A stretch of DNA of 64,000 nt from Prevotella sp. E13-27 (lineage in GTDB: Bacteria; Bacteroidota; Bacteroidia; Bacteroidales; Bacteroidaceae), in contig NZ_JALPSC010000002.1 in NCBI RefSeq assembly GCF_023217965.1, positions 124,001 to 188,000 of the forward strand, in the 5' to 3' direction. Shown in pieces: positions 29,094 to 40,538 of this stretch (the first letter of the stretch is position 1; each line of letters begins with the position of its first letter). The notes under the pieces were generated by a model. It worked only from the letters and a program-made list of their open reading frames with translations, made no database searches and had not been told where the DNA came from. The translations under genes were made by a program, and so were the position numbers.

Positions 29094-29260
29094 CTGGAGT
29101 GTGTGGACGAGACGCAAGTCAAGTCAACACGCTAATAAAGAGGACGCTGAATAGTAGGTAAGCAAGGTTGATTGTCAACCCTTCAGCTTTCTTGTATACT
29201 TCTTCTGTTTATCTAGAGAATAGTTGAGGCCGGGCAGGGGTACCCCCTCTGACCACTAAG

Positions 29261-29334
29261 AGTCCTATAGCTCAGTTGGTTAGAGCGCCACACTGATAAT
29301 GTGGAGGTCGGCAGTTCAAGTCTGCCTGGGACTA
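29261..29334 (+). tRNA. tRNA-Ile (GAT)
   Basis: Cloverleaf with acceptor AGTCCTA/TGGGACT, anticodon loop CTGATAA (anticodon GAT) and T-loop TTCAAGT. CCA is not encoded. Usual place in the 16S-23S spacer. Confidence 0.95.
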
Positions 29335-29384
29335 CGGTGTGAGTCGGTTCTTACCTCTCACCTCTTACCTCTCACCTCTTTCAC

Positions 29385-29461
29385 GGGGGATTAGCTCAGC
29401 TGGCTAGAGCACCTGCTTTGCAAGCAGGGGGTCAACGGTTCGAATCCGTTATTCTCCACCA
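29385..29461 (+). tRNA. tRNA-Ala (TGC)
   Basis: Cloverleaf with acceptor GGGGGAT/ATTCTCC, anticodon loop TTTGCAA (TGC), T-loop TTCGAAT and encoded CCA. Just upstream, 29355-29381 is a pyrimidine-rich simple repeat built from ACCTCTC and ACCTCTT. Confidence 0.96.
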
Positions 29462-29691
29462 AGTGGTGCGAACAGGACAGACGCAGTCAATCCTAAGCCC
29501 GACACAAGGAGGGCGTTCGCGACACAGCGATCTTTGACATATTGAGACACAAGACTGTAAGTAAAGACTTTTTATTAAGTCAGACTGAAGATTAGATAAT
29601 GAATCTCAACAATTTACAGCTGAAAGTATGAGCATTCTCTCTGTGGTAGCTATGGTTTATATAGTTACTATAGATTAAAAGAGAAGTTATG

Positions 29692-32591
<2,900 letters not shown>

Positions 32592-32671
32592 TGGCGCATA
32601 TTTTCTGCTGTAAGTCAGTCGCGCTTTCGCGCTGCTTATTGTTCTTGTGTTGATATGTCAACCCCTATTTT

Positions 32672-32782
<111 letters not shown>

Positions 32783-32789
32783 TTTTCAT

Positions 32790-32827
32790 GAGAGACTATA
32801 GTCACAGCGACTGTAGTCTCTCTTTTT
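32790..32827 (+). terminator. rRNA operon terminator
   Basis: 14-bp stem GAGAGACTATAGTC with loop ACAGC and one G-U pair, followed by TTTTT. Confidence 0.92.
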
Positions 32828-32902
32828 ATTATTTCTACATATTTTTCTTCACATTAACTTTGCTTTTTACCCTCAAAATCATCTTAAGAAGGTGTAAATT
32901 CT

Positions 32903-32933
32903 TTTGATATAATGTTTCATTGAAGTACCTTTG
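32903..32933 (+). promoter_or_regulatory. Promoter abutting the start of the next gene
   Basis: TTTG 32903-32906 and TACCTTTG 32926-32933, 23 bp start to start. The -7 box ends five bases before the ATG at 32939, predicting a leaderless transcript. Confidence 0.72.
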
Positions 32934-32938
32934 TATTC

Positions 32939-33421
32939 ATGAAACAATTCATTGTAATTATTATCTTGTTATTTTTTGATATGGCTTCATTTGCACAGTT
33001 GAAGGCTGTTGTAGCTAATATTGAGACATTAGTCCCTGTGCGTGACGCTGTTATATATTCTACTGATGGCATTGATACCGTAAGTTGTTGGGATGGTACC
33101 TTTTGTCTGAAGGATTCTTTCAAACAGTTTTCAGTATCTCATCCTCATTATATTACTCGCGTTATATTTATTGGAGAGTTTCATAATGGCGATACTATTC
33201 TGCTCATTCCGAAAGAAGGTTATATTTCTGAAGTTGAAGTCTGGGGAACAAGTAAAGGTAAGAATAAGCAATTCTTGCTTAAGAAAACCGATGCTCAATT
33301 GTTGAGTGCACGTTTGGATGGAGGCAATCTTTTGGGACTTTTTGGTTTGATAGGCAGCTTCTTTTCTAATAAGAAGGAATCAACAGAAAATAAACTTAAA
33401 CGAATTCTTGAAGATTATTAA
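32939..33421 (+). CDS. Secreted protein with carboxypeptidase regulatory-like fold
   Basis: A 160-residue protein with a signal peptide ending in SFAQ. Residues 20-100 follow the CarboxypepD_reg-like pattern: variable strand, VPVRDAVIYSTDGIDTVSCWDGTFCL, then HPHYITRVIFIGEFHNGDTILLIPK. The rest is charged with one hydrophobic stretch (LLGLFGLIGSFF). Function unknown; it is the last gene I assign to the host before the prophage. An inverted repeat (AATCCCG...CGGGATT, 33428-33460) follows it. Confidence 0.68.
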   Translation: MKQFIVIIILLFFDMASFAQLKAVVANIETLVPVRDAVIYSTDGIDTVSCWDGTFCLKDSFKQFSVSHPHYITRVIFIGEFHNGDTILLIPKEGYISEVEVWGTSKGKNKQFLLKKTDAQLLSARLDGGNLLGLFGLIGSFFSNKKESTENKLKRILEDY

Positions 33422-33476
33422 CTTAAAAATCCCGTTCAGTCCGAAGACTTTCGCGGGATTCATAATGAAAGGAGGA

Positions 33477-33495
33477 GTGGTACCTCCAGGAATCC
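33477..33495 (-). other. Candidate prophage attachment site (tRNA 3' end-like)
   Basis: The plus strand reads GTGGTACCTCCAGGAATCC. Its complement, GGATTCCTGGAGGTACCAC, looks like the 3' end of a tRNA gene: the T-arm 3' strand followed by the acceptor strand and ACCA. The 5' part of a tRNA is missing, as expected at one end of an element integrated into the 3' end of a tRNA gene. It lies between the last host-like gene and the phage repressor. Confidence 0.5.
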
Positions 33496-33546
33496 AAGTC
33501 GGATTAGTCTTCAACAATTTAAAGCCCCTGTGTGCCTACTTTGTGA

Positions 33547-33834
33547 CTACTTTTGACGTTCTAAGAGAATCTTTATAGTACGTTCTTTTTCTGCCAGGAG
33601 TTCCTTTAGATGAAGGATCTCCTTTTCTTTGTCCGTAACATCTACTGGTTCCCAAAAGATGGCCGGTGATACATCCAAGGCTTTTGCTATGGCCTCCAGG
33701 GTGGCTGTGTTGGTTGAACCAGTATTGATCAAATTGTGTATGCTTCCATCTTTCATATCTACCATGTCAGCAAGCTTGCGAATAGATATTTTTTTCTTTT
33801 CGCACAAATCCCTTATAATCTGAAAGTTAGCCAT
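33547..33834 (-). CDS. Phage repressor, XRE-type HTH
   Basis: A 95-residue protein with an N-terminal XRE helix-turn-helix (residues about 5-60: ISIRKLADMVDMKDGSIHNLI, then LEAIAKALDVSPAIFWEP) and a C-terminal coiled coil (KEKEILHLKELLAEKERTIKILLE) for dimerisation. It is transcribed away from the early operon across a palindromic operator, the cI/cro arrangement. It has no peptidase domain, so induction would not work by RecA-assisted self-cleavage. Confidence 0.82.
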   Translation of the reverse strand: MANFQIIRDLCEKKKISIRKLADMVDMKDGSIHNLINTGSTNTATLEAIAKALDVSPAIFWEPVDVTDKEKEILHLKELLAEKERTIKILLERQK

Positions 33835-33864
33835 AGCGGTAAAAGGTGTTTAATAATATTTAAC

Positions 33865-33905
33865 TCGATTTATAATCGACATTATCGATTTTAATTGTAT
33901 ATTTG
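33865..33905 (+). promoter_or_regulatory. Early promoter with overlapping operator
   Basis: The palindrome TCGATT-TAT-AATCGA occupies 33865-33879 and a half copy TCGATT lies at 33885-33890. The -7 box TATATTTG is at 33898-33905, and the operator covers the -33 position, so a bound repressor would block it. The same palindrome recurs at 50374-50388 with the same spacing to a -7 box. Confidence 0.72.
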
Positions 33906-33945
33906 CAGCGTAAATTTAATAATTAAACTTAAATACACAAAATTT

Positions 33946-34173
33946 ATGAAGACAAAAAACATTAAAAAGCAGGAAAATTTAGAAAACAGCGCAAAACTGC
34001 GTAATTATTTCCGAAGCCTTCCTATAGAGGAATCACAGCGGAAAGCTCAGGAAATGACTGAGGCCTGCAAGGTTCCACGTTCTACTTTCAATAACTGGAG
34101 GGCTGGCGCTTGCAGTATTCCTGAATTAGCAAAGGATAAGATAAACGAAGTATCAGGGCGAATCATATTCTAA
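33946..34173 (+). CDS. Small HTH protein, Cro-like by position
   Basis: 75 residues. The central part (FRSLPIEESQRKAQEMTEACKVPRSTFNNWRAGACSIPELAKDKI) reads as a helix-turn-helix that tells when to stop or start, in the place a Cro-type regulator would take. The ATG at 33946 follows the early promoter by about 35 bp; the earlier in-frame ATG at 33895 overlaps the promoter and is unlikely. Confidence 0.65.
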   Translation: MKTKNIKKQENLENSAKLRNYFRSLPIEESQRKAQEMTEACKVPRSTFNNWRAGACSIPELAKDKINEVSGRIIF

Positions 34174-34191
34174 ACATAAATAAATCATGCT

Positions 34192-34479
34192 ATGAACATA
34201 AAGATAGATGCACCAAACGGAATGGGGTGGATTCAGATCCAGGGAGAGAAGAGGCACTATAAACTCGAAACATCATTTGTCCCCTTTGGTAATATCTCCT
34301 TCATTGAGGAACTGGAGAAAAGAGTACACGTTCTTAAGGTTGAGAAAGCGAAACAGGGTACTGGCTTATATGAGATTCGAGTTGAGCCAGAGAATTATCC
34401 AAATGCAAAAGACCTGACACTGGCAGAACTGATAGAAGAAACCGCTATAGAAAGCGGAGTGTTTGGAAGTGAAGTATGA
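34192..34479 (+). CDS. Hypothetical early phage protein
   Basis: 95 residues, mixed alpha/beta, ending in an acidic helix (DLTLAELIEETAIESGVFGSEV). I do not recognise it. First of a chain of early genes joined by ATGA overlaps (34476, 34973, 35149, 35403, 35855). Confidence 0.65.
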   Translation: MNIKIDAPNGMGWIQIQGEKRHYKLETSFVPFGNISFIEELEKRVHVLKVEKAKQGTGLYEIRVEPENYPNAKDLTLAELIEETAIESGVFGSEV

Positions 34480-34976
34480 GCAGTAAGAGGAACACAGATC
34501 ATGACACGGAAATTATCCAGATGTTCCATGATGGCAGAACCTATGAGGAAATAGGGATGGCTGTAGGATACGCTCCTGGCTGGGTATTTACTATCTGCAA
34601 GAGACACGGACTGTCAAGGAAAGGCCCACGATACTATCCTGGTACCGGACGCGTTGAGGAGGCACCTAACGGATCCAGGCGCATATCATGGAGCCGCCAG
34701 ATGGTAGATGACTTACGCCGCCTTTTCCCTAAGACACTAAACAAGGAAATAGCAGAATATCTGGGTGTGTCTCTGCGTACCATGATCAGAAAGGCCCGCG
34801 AACTGGGACTACAGAAAGATCCGGACTGGCTTACTGGTGTATGGGAAGAAAGAAGACGACAGGCACACATCGTAGCACGTATTAAAGGATACCCTGGAGC
34901 TATCAAGCCTGGCGAGCATAGAAGCCCCGATACTGAGTTTAAGAAAAGAACGAACCTAATACAACAGCTAACATGA
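34476..34976 (+). CDS. DNA-binding protein with two HTH segments
   Basis: 166 residues. Two resolvase-like helix-turn-helix segments can be read: DTEIIQMFHDGRTYEEIGMAVGYAPGWVFTICKRHGL (about 9-45) and DLRRLFPKTLNKEIAEYLGVSLRTMIRKARELGL (about 79-112), followed by a basic tail with PGAIKPGEHRSP. Probably an early phage DNA-binding regulator. Start overlaps the preceding stop as ATGA. Confidence 0.7.
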   Translation: MSSKRNTDHDTEIIQMFHDGRTYEEIGMAVGYAPGWVFTICKRHGLSRKGPRYYPGTGRVEEAPNGSRRISWSRQMVDDLRRLFPKTLNKEIAEYLGVSLRTMIRKARELGLQKDPDWLTGVWEERRRQAHIVARIKGYPGAIKPGEHRSPDTEFKKRTNLIQQLT

Positions 34977-35152
34977 AGATAGAAGTACCACTTTATACAG
35001 TTACCGGTATCCGACATGGGGGGGGTAGAGAATCGTTAAGCCTGCCCTGCAGCAGATTAAAGGCTATAGAGCTGAGAGACTGGACCCGTAAGATGTTCGC
35101 TAACGTGACTGTGTACCACGATATCCAAATAAGAGAAGTGAAAAGACTATGA
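34973..35152 (+). CDS. Hypothetical 59-residue phage protein with G8 tract
   Basis: Begins MKIEVPLYTVTGIRHGGG and ends IREVKRL; joined to both neighbours by ATGA overlaps, which supports it being real. Codons for the HGGG run form eight consecutive Gs at 35018-35025, a slippage-prone tract. Function unknown. Confidence 0.65.
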   Translation: MKIEVPLYTVTGIRHGGGRESLSLPCSRLKAIELRDWTRKMFANVTVYHDIQIREVKRL

Positions 35153-35406
35153 AAGAATGGAAAGAGTGCCTGAACCCGAAATGTAAGAAGGTATCAGAAG
35201 AAACGGAAAAAAGACTGGCAGCTGTTACAGGCAATGCCGACGAGATACAGCATAACCTATGGTTCCTGAAAGAGAGCCTGTATAAAGACTTCCTGATGGA
35301 CTATGATGGCTACCTGCGCCTGCAGACGCTTTCAGCTTTAGCCAACAAAATACATAATGAAGTATGCGACCTGTATAACTTGATTTACGAAAAAGACCTG
35401 TTATGA
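35149..35406 (+). CDS. Hypothetical phage protein
   Basis: 85 residues, mostly helical, with a CLNPKCKK pair of cysteines near the N-terminus and an acidic/aromatic second half. Not recognised. Coupled by overlaps to both neighbours. Confidence 0.6.
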   Translation: MKEWKECLNPKCKKVSEETEKRLAAVTGNADEIQHNLWFLKESLYKDFLMDYDGYLRLQTLSALANKIHNEVCDLYNLIYEKDLL

Positions 35407-35858
35407 GAGTATATATAAGTGGAAAAATAGGCGAGGAGGTTATCAGTGACGAAACCCGCCAGAAGTTTGCAAAAGCTCAGAAAATGCTGGAGGATCGACT
35501 ATCTGATATGTCAACAGTCATAAACCCTGCCAGCGAGGAGTTCCAGGAAACCATGGAACAGGCCTTCAAGTGGAGAGAGATACCCATGAATTATGACGAT
35601 ATCCTACTCTATGATCTGCAATGGCTGAGAACGTGCAGCGCTATCTACATGCTGGAAGACTGGGGACGCTCACCAGGAGCAGCTACAGAGTTCGATTTTG
35701 CGGAAACTACGGGAAAGAAAATCTTTTTTCAGGACTATAGTCAGGCTCAGACATATATCCACAGGTGTTACGAAAAATGTCCGGAAGGATTCGAGTATAA
35801 TGAGTGGTGCAATGATAAGGCCCGTGAAATCTGGATACCAATAGAGGAGGAAAGATGA
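35403..35858 (+). CDS. DUF4406 (nucleoside deoxyribosyltransferase-like) protein
   Basis: 151 residues. Begins MRVYISGKIG and contains AIYMLEDWGRSPGAATEFDFAE, the DUF4406 pattern related to nucleoside 2-deoxyribosyltransferases, with the final Glu in place of the catalytic acid. Such proteins are common in phages; a nucleotide-metabolism or DNA-modification role is plausible but unproven. It overlaps the adenine methylase gene by four bases. Confidence 0.78.
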   Translation: MRVYISGKIGEEVISDETRQKFAKAQKMLEDRLSDMSTVINPASEEFQETMEQAFKWREIPMNYDDILLYDLQWLRTCSAIYMLEDWGRSPGAATEFDFAETTGKKIFFQDYSQAQTYIHRCYEKCPEGFEYNEWCNDKAREIWIPIEEER

Positions 35859-36676
35859 AGACACCAATTACCTATTATGGAGGGAAACAGCAGATGGCTG
35901 GTATTATCCTGGGTATGCTGCCTAAGCATAAGATATACTGCGAGCCGTTCTTTGGTGGCGGTGCAGTGTTCTTTGCCAAGGGACCGTCGTTCCTGGAGGT
36001 GATCAATGACAAAAACGATTTGATCATCACCTTCTATAAGCAGTGTATGGTCAACTTTGAGGCGCTGCAGATGAAAATACATACCACCCTACACAGTGAG
36101 AGTGAATACAACAGGGCCAAGAGAATATACAACAATCCCAAACACCACAATAAGACCGATATCGCCTGGGCGGTATGGATGGTTACCAACCTGTCAGTAA
36201 TGGCAACACCACGAGGAGGATGGAAACGCGACAACGGTACAGGTGGCAGCCATATCGGTATATCGATGGATGGGTATAGGAACAGCTTCACAAAAAAGAT
36301 ACATGAACGCCTGAGACATGTGCAGATATCATGCAGGGACGCACTGGATGTTATCCGTGAGAGGGATACAGAAGATACTGTTTTCTATCTGGATCCGCCT
36401 TACATCAACTGCGATCAGAAACACTATAAGGGCTACGAAAAGAAAGACTTCCGCGAGCTGCTGGAAATGCTTACGGAGATAAAGGGCCGATTTATATTGA
36501 GCTGCTTCTGGTCTGACCTGCTAGCTGACTATGTGGAAAGAATGGCCTGGAACTATCAGGTGTTCGACAAAAAGTGTATGATACCTGCTCTGAAAGGGAA
36601 ACCACGACGTAAGCAGGAAGTTCTGGTGTATAACTTCGATATCGAGCCGAGCTTATTCCCGATAGAAAACCTATAA
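35855..36676 (+). CDS. Dam-type (D12 class) adenine-N6 DNA methyltransferase
   Basis: 273 residues. SAM-binding motif EPFFGGGAVFF at about 31-41, catalytic DPPY at 180-183, and the D12 N-terminal ITYYGGK. It probably protects phage DNA from host restriction or marks it for replication timing. Target sequence cannot be read from the protein. Confidence 0.9.
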   Translation: MKTPITYYGGKQQMAGIILGMLPKHKIYCEPFFGGGAVFFAKGPSFLEVINDKNDLIITFYKQCMVNFEALQMKIHTTLHSESEYNRAKRIYNNPKHHNKTDIAWAVWMVTNLSVMATPRGGWKRDNGTGGSHIGISMDGYRNSFTKKIHERLRHVQISCRDALDVIRERDTEDTVFYLDPPYINCDQKHYKGYEKKDFRELLEMLTEIKGRFILSCFWSDLLADYVERMAWNYQVFDKKCMIPALKGKPRRKQEVLVYNFDIEPSLFPIENL

Positions 36677-36689
36677 AACACGATAAATT

Positions 36690-36896
36690 ATGAAAACAGA
36701 AAACACCTTTTACGTGTGCCACGCCGTAATCGTGGTGGCTTATATGGTACTGGTTGGTACTGTCGTTTTTGTTTCTGGAAATTATAGTTACCTTTGGCTC
36801 CTGGCTGCTATATTTGTATATCAGCCCTGGTACAAACTCACTGAGACTAAGAAGCCAGACGTGGGGGAGGTAAATGACAGCCAGATAAATTCGTAA
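36690..36896 (+). CDS. Small two-helix membrane protein
   Basis: 68 residues with two hydrophobic segments (about 10-30 and 34-48) and a polar tail. Not recognised; membrane location is the only safe statement. Confidence 0.55.
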   Translation: MKTENTFYVCHAVIVVAYMVLVGTVVFVSGNYSYLWLLAAIFVYQPWYKLTETKKPDVGEVNDSQINS

Positions 36897-36915
36897 CTTT
36901 CATTTTTTTGTAACT

Positions 36916-39831
36916 ATGGCACAACTTATAGAGGATCTGATGGCAGCCACTGACGGGGGCCTGCAGATAATTCTTGACTACTACCCGCAGGCGAAAGACT
37001 GTGCAGGGACTAATAAGAAATTCAAGCTGAGGAGTGACGAACGTACTGCCAGCGCGTCGATCCGCAAGAAAGGCGACCGGTGGAAGGTTACGGATTTTGG
37101 TGGCACAGGCCACGAAATGGACGCTATCGACATTTGTAAGTACGAGGAACATATAGAATACAATTCTGAGGCGATAGCGTTGCTCGCACAGCGATATGGA
37201 GTGGAATCCGAATTGAAGCCTGACATCAACAAGCCGGATTTCAAGACAAGACCAGCAAAACCGGATGAACAGGATGGTAAGACGTATCTGGAGATAGCCG
37301 AGAGTTTCACAGCTGATCAGCTGAGGGTGCTGGGGCCACTGGTGAAGGAAGAGCACTGCCAGGCGCTGCACTGGCATCCCGTCAAATTCATTCGCTACGT
37401 AAAGAACAGACAGGTGACAGAGATATGGGCAAACGATAAATACCCGATCTTTGCCCGTCAGTGTGCTTTCACGAAGGATGGCCAGGAAGACAGTTTCTAT
37501 AAGGTGTACCAGCCTTACTATATCGGAGAGAATGGTGACAAGTCCAGGCGCTTCACTTATACGCCTGCAGGCAAGAAGCCACAGCGATATACAAACGGCC
37601 TGGCTGAACTGAAAAGAGCACACCATATCTATAATGAAGATGAACGTAAGGCATGGGAAAGCACACATGGTGAGGGACAGCCATACAAGGAGAAAAAACT
37701 TAAGGAGGCCTTCATCTGCAGTGGAGAACGTGACGCACTCTGTATCCGGTCCCTGGGATATTGCCCGATATGGTTCAACTCAGAGACGTACCAGATATCT
37801 GTCGAGGAATATAAGGAGATTATGAAATATGTTGAGACCCTCTATAACATTCCTGATCTGGATGCAACTGGTAAAAAGAAGGGAAAGGAACTGGCACTAC
37901 GCTTCATTGACATACATACGATATGGCTACCGGAACGACTGTCAAATTTCAAGGATCATCGAGGCCATTCGCGTAAGGATTTCAGAGACTATATCGAGAT
38001 ATACAAGGATAAGGGAAATATCAGGGATCTTATGACACTGGCCATGCCTGCTAAGTTCTGGACTTCAAAGCCTAATAGCAAAGGAACTGGCTTTACACAT
38101 GATATCGATACTGAGTGCCTGCATTATTTCCTGGGATTGAATGGATTCTGTACCCTTCACGATGAGAACAGCGCAACAGTCAGGTATATAAGAGTGGAAG
38201 GTAATGTCGTGAGGTCTGTCACTCCAAAGGATATAGCCGAGTTCCTGCGTCGATGGGGTAAGGAGAGAGCGCTTCCAAGGGAAATCCGTAACCTGATTCT
38301 GAACAGTCAGCGCCTGAGCACATCGAGCCTGGACCGTCTGCAGGAGGTTGATCTGGACTTCACTGACTACACAGCGTCAAAGCAGATCTTTTTCTTCCCA
38401 AACAGTTGCCTGGAAATAACAGGATCCGGAATCATAGAGCATAAGGGGACCAGCAGCGCCCTGGCTAACTACGTATGGGAGGAAAACGTAATCAAGTATC
38501 CTTATAAGAAACTCGATGATTTCTTCAAGATTACATTGGGACGCGATGATGAAGGGAATATGACTTACGACATCAAACTGCATGATGTGGAACGCTCACC
38601 TTTCTTCTGTTTCCTGATCAACACTTCACGCGTTCACTGGAGAAAGGAACTGGAGGATAACCTGGAGTTCCTGGAGGTGAAAGACCGTGAGCAGTATAAG
38701 GCTGAACACAAGTTCGATATTGCAGGCCCCGGACTGGAGCAGCAGGAAATAAAGGAACAGATGCAGAACCTCATTAACAAGATCTTTGTAGTAGGGTATA
38801 TGATGCACAGGTATAAGTCACCATCACGCCCATGGGCACCTATGGCGATGGATAACAAGATCGGTGAGGACAACCAGTGTAACGGACGTTCGGGTAAGTC
38901 ATTCATGTTCAAGGCACTTTCATATTTCCGTAAGACAGTGAAACTGTCTGGGCGAAATGTGGAACTGACAAAGAATCCACACTGGCTCGATCAGGTAAAC
39001 AAGCATACCGATATGCTGATAGTGGACGATTGCGACAGATACCTGCAGCTAGGGCCGTTCTATGACATTATTACGTCGGATATGACCATCAACCCGAAGA
39101 ATAACCAGAGTTTCACAATTCCATTCGAGGATAGCCCCAAACTGGTATTCACAACGAATTATGTACCGGACAACTTCGATCCTTCAACGGAAGCCCGTCT
39201 GTTATATACCATCAACTCTGACTATTACCATGAGAAGACGGAGGATAATGACTACAAGGAATCCAGGAGCATACGCGATGATTTCGGATTCGACCTCTTT
39301 AGCAAGACCTATGGCGATAGCAGGTGGAACGCTGACATCAACTTCATCCTGCAGGCCACACAGTTCTACCTGTCACTTTGCGGCCAGTCCGTCAAGATAC
39401 AGCCGCCTATGGGTAATATCATCAAGCGTAAGTACTTGCAGGATATGGGCGGCCTGTTTGCAGAGTGGGCAGCGTCTTATTTCGCGCCAGAGAGCGATCA
39501 TCTGGACCGGTTCCTTATCCGTGAGAAGGTATTCGAAGATTACAAGCGCTTCACTGGAGCCAATAAAGCGACAGTCCAGAGCTTTACCAGGAGGCTTAAG
39601 AGCTTCGCACTGTCTGCAGAGAATATAGAGTACAATCCCAAAGAGTTCCAGAACAAGCAGGGACGTATCATCCGTAAACCGGAAGAGGATTCTCCAATGT
39701 ATCCGAAGACAAAATCCTTCGAAATGATTTACCTTCGCTATAATGGTAAAACAGCTAGTGAGAGCCAGGGGCCTGTTGAGGGCGATCTGGCCAGCCAGTC
39801 CGAAGAGTGGGAAGACGGTAGGCCGTTCTAG
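36916..39831 (+). CDS. Phage primase-helicase (TOPRIM-like plus SF3-like ATPase)
   Basis: 971 residues. The N-terminal third looks like a primase: a zinc-less CHC2-like start (RSDERTASASIRKKGDRWKVTDFGG), a TOPRIM-like glutamate block FICSGERDALCI near 266-277 and a DxDxxG block (DLDATGKKKG) near 313. The C-terminal half has Walker A GRSGKS near 657-662, Walker B DMLIVDDCD near 699-707 and sensor LVFTTNY, the pattern of superfamily 3 helicases. It is probably the main replication protein, unwinding and priming at the phage origin. No DNA polymerase is encoded nearby, so host polymerase III would be used. Confidence 0.82.
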   Translation: MAQLIEDLMAATDGGLQIILDYYPQAKDCAGTNKKFKLRSDERTASASIRKKGDRWKVTDFGGTGHEMDAIDICKYEEHIEYNSEAIALLAQRYGVESELKPDINKPDFKTRPAKPDEQDGKTYLEIAESFTADQLRVLGPLVKEEHCQALHWHPVKFIRYVKNRQVTEIWANDKYPIFARQCAFTKDGQEDSFYKVYQPYYIGENGDKSRRFTYTPAGKKPQRYTNGLAELKRAHHIYNEDERKAWESTHGEGQPYKEKKLKEAFICSGERDALCIRSLGYCPIWFNSETYQISVEEYKEIMKYVETLYNIPDLDATGKKKGKELALRFIDIHTIWLPERLSNFKDHRGHSRKDFRDYIEIYKDKGNIRDLMTLAMPAKFWTSKPNSKGTGFTHDIDTECLHYFLGLNGFCTLHDENSATVRYIRVEGNVVRSVTPKDIAEFLRRWGKERALPREIRNLILNSQRLSTSSLDRLQEVDLDFTDYTASKQIFFFPNSCLEITGSGIIEHKGTSSALANYVWEENVIKYPYKKLDDFFKITLGRDDEGNMTYDIKLHDVERSPFFCFLINTSRVHWRKELEDNLEFLEVKDREQYKAEHKFDIAGPGLEQQEIKEQMQNLINKIFVVGYMMHRYKSPSRPWAPMAMDNKIGEDNQCNGRSGKSFMFKALSYFRKTVKLSGRNVELTKNPHWLDQVNKHTDMLIVDDCDRYLQLGPFYDIITSDMTINPKNNQSFTIPFEDSPKLVFTTNYVPDNFDPSTEARLLYTINSDYYHEKTEDNDYKESRSIRDDFGFDLFSKTYGDSRWNADINFILQATQFYLSLCGQSVKIQPPMGNIIKRKYLQDMGGLFAEWAASYFAPESDHLDRFLIREKVFEDYKRFTGANKATVQSFTRRLKSFALSAENIEYNPKEFQNKQGRIIRKPEEDSPMYPKTKSFEMIYLRYNGKTASESQGPVEGDLASQSEEWEDGRPF

Positions 39832-39856
39832 ATATTAACTTTATAACTTTGTCGAT

Positions 39857-40249
39857 ATGAAGAAGATTATACTGTTTATAGGCGCTATAGCACCCCCACA
39901 GGATGATATCGTAATCATTTCAGCACCGGTACTATCGATGGAACCCTACAGAACTGTCGTAAAGAAAACGGTAGAAGTGATCCAGGATCTGCAGATAACC
40001 CACAACGAAATAGCCAGACACATGGCGGACGTATCTATCCAGCTTCAAGCTGTAAACTTAGCGGAACTAAAACGCGTATTTGAAGATCTGCAGCGGAAAG
40101 CTGAACTGGCCGCCATAGAGATAAAGGAAGCTATCGAGCAGTACACCCATCCGGAATACAGGCCCAACTACGACCAGCGCAGACAGCGCCTGATGGCCGG
40201 ACACCCACATAAGACCTACTGGCACAGGATCCGTAGCAATCCTGGCTAA
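39857..40249 (+). CDS. Hypothetical phage protein
   Basis: 130 residues, largely helical from residue 30 on (QLQAVNLAELKRVFEDLQRKAELAAIEIKEAI) with a basic C-terminus. A TAACTTTG element ends at 39851, five bases before the ATG, so this may be another leaderless or short-leader gene. Function unknown. Confidence 0.6.
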   Translation: MKKIILFIGAIAPPQDDIVIISAPVLSMEPYRTVVKKTVEVIQDLQITHNEIARHMADVSIQLQAVNLAELKRVFEDLQRKAELAAIEIKEAIEQYTHPEYRPNYDQRRQRLMAGHPHKTYWHRIRSNPG

Positions 40250-40349
40250 GACTATTCTTTTTTTTCGCACATAGTTATGAAGGGGCGCGACTGCTGGTAC
40301 TAGCCAGTGGCCGCGCTTTATTATTGCGGAGCTACCGGCGACAGCCGGA

Positions 40350-40538
40350 TAAAAAAGCCTGTATCTCGCAGAGAGATACAGACACCTATTTATTACACCA
40401 CCGGCACCCATGGAGCGACAGGGATGGATCTTAACCGCTAAATTCTGTGTTTAACCAGGTATTCTATATACACAGCCGCGTATGGTAACTTTCCTCCTTT
40501 ATCCCTTATTTTAAGGGGTAGAATACCCTAATTTAATT
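40350..40538 (-). ncRNA. Candidate structured small RNA, minus strand
   Basis: The minus strand has a full promoter: TTTG at 40573-40576 and TACCTTTG at 40545-40552, 24 bp start to start. About 160 nt downstream is an intrinsic terminator, stem CTGTATCTC/GAGATACAG with loop TCTGC, then GCTTTTTT. Between them are further pairings: GGGTA/TACCC and CCCTTA/TAAGGG that share bases and would exclude each other, and CTGTGT/ACACAG. AAGGAGG occurs at about 40493-40499 but no ATG follows at a suitable distance. I read it as a regulatory RNA of roughly 185 nt. No experimental support. Confidence 0.5.

Noticed and set aside
36847..37668. 273-codon minus-strand frame under the primase-helicase
   Set aside because: Shadow of the conserved plus-strand gene.
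40067..40411. 114-codon minus-strand frame near the small RNA candidate
   Set aside because: Overlaps the 39857 gene and passes through the terminator stem; composition unlike a protein.
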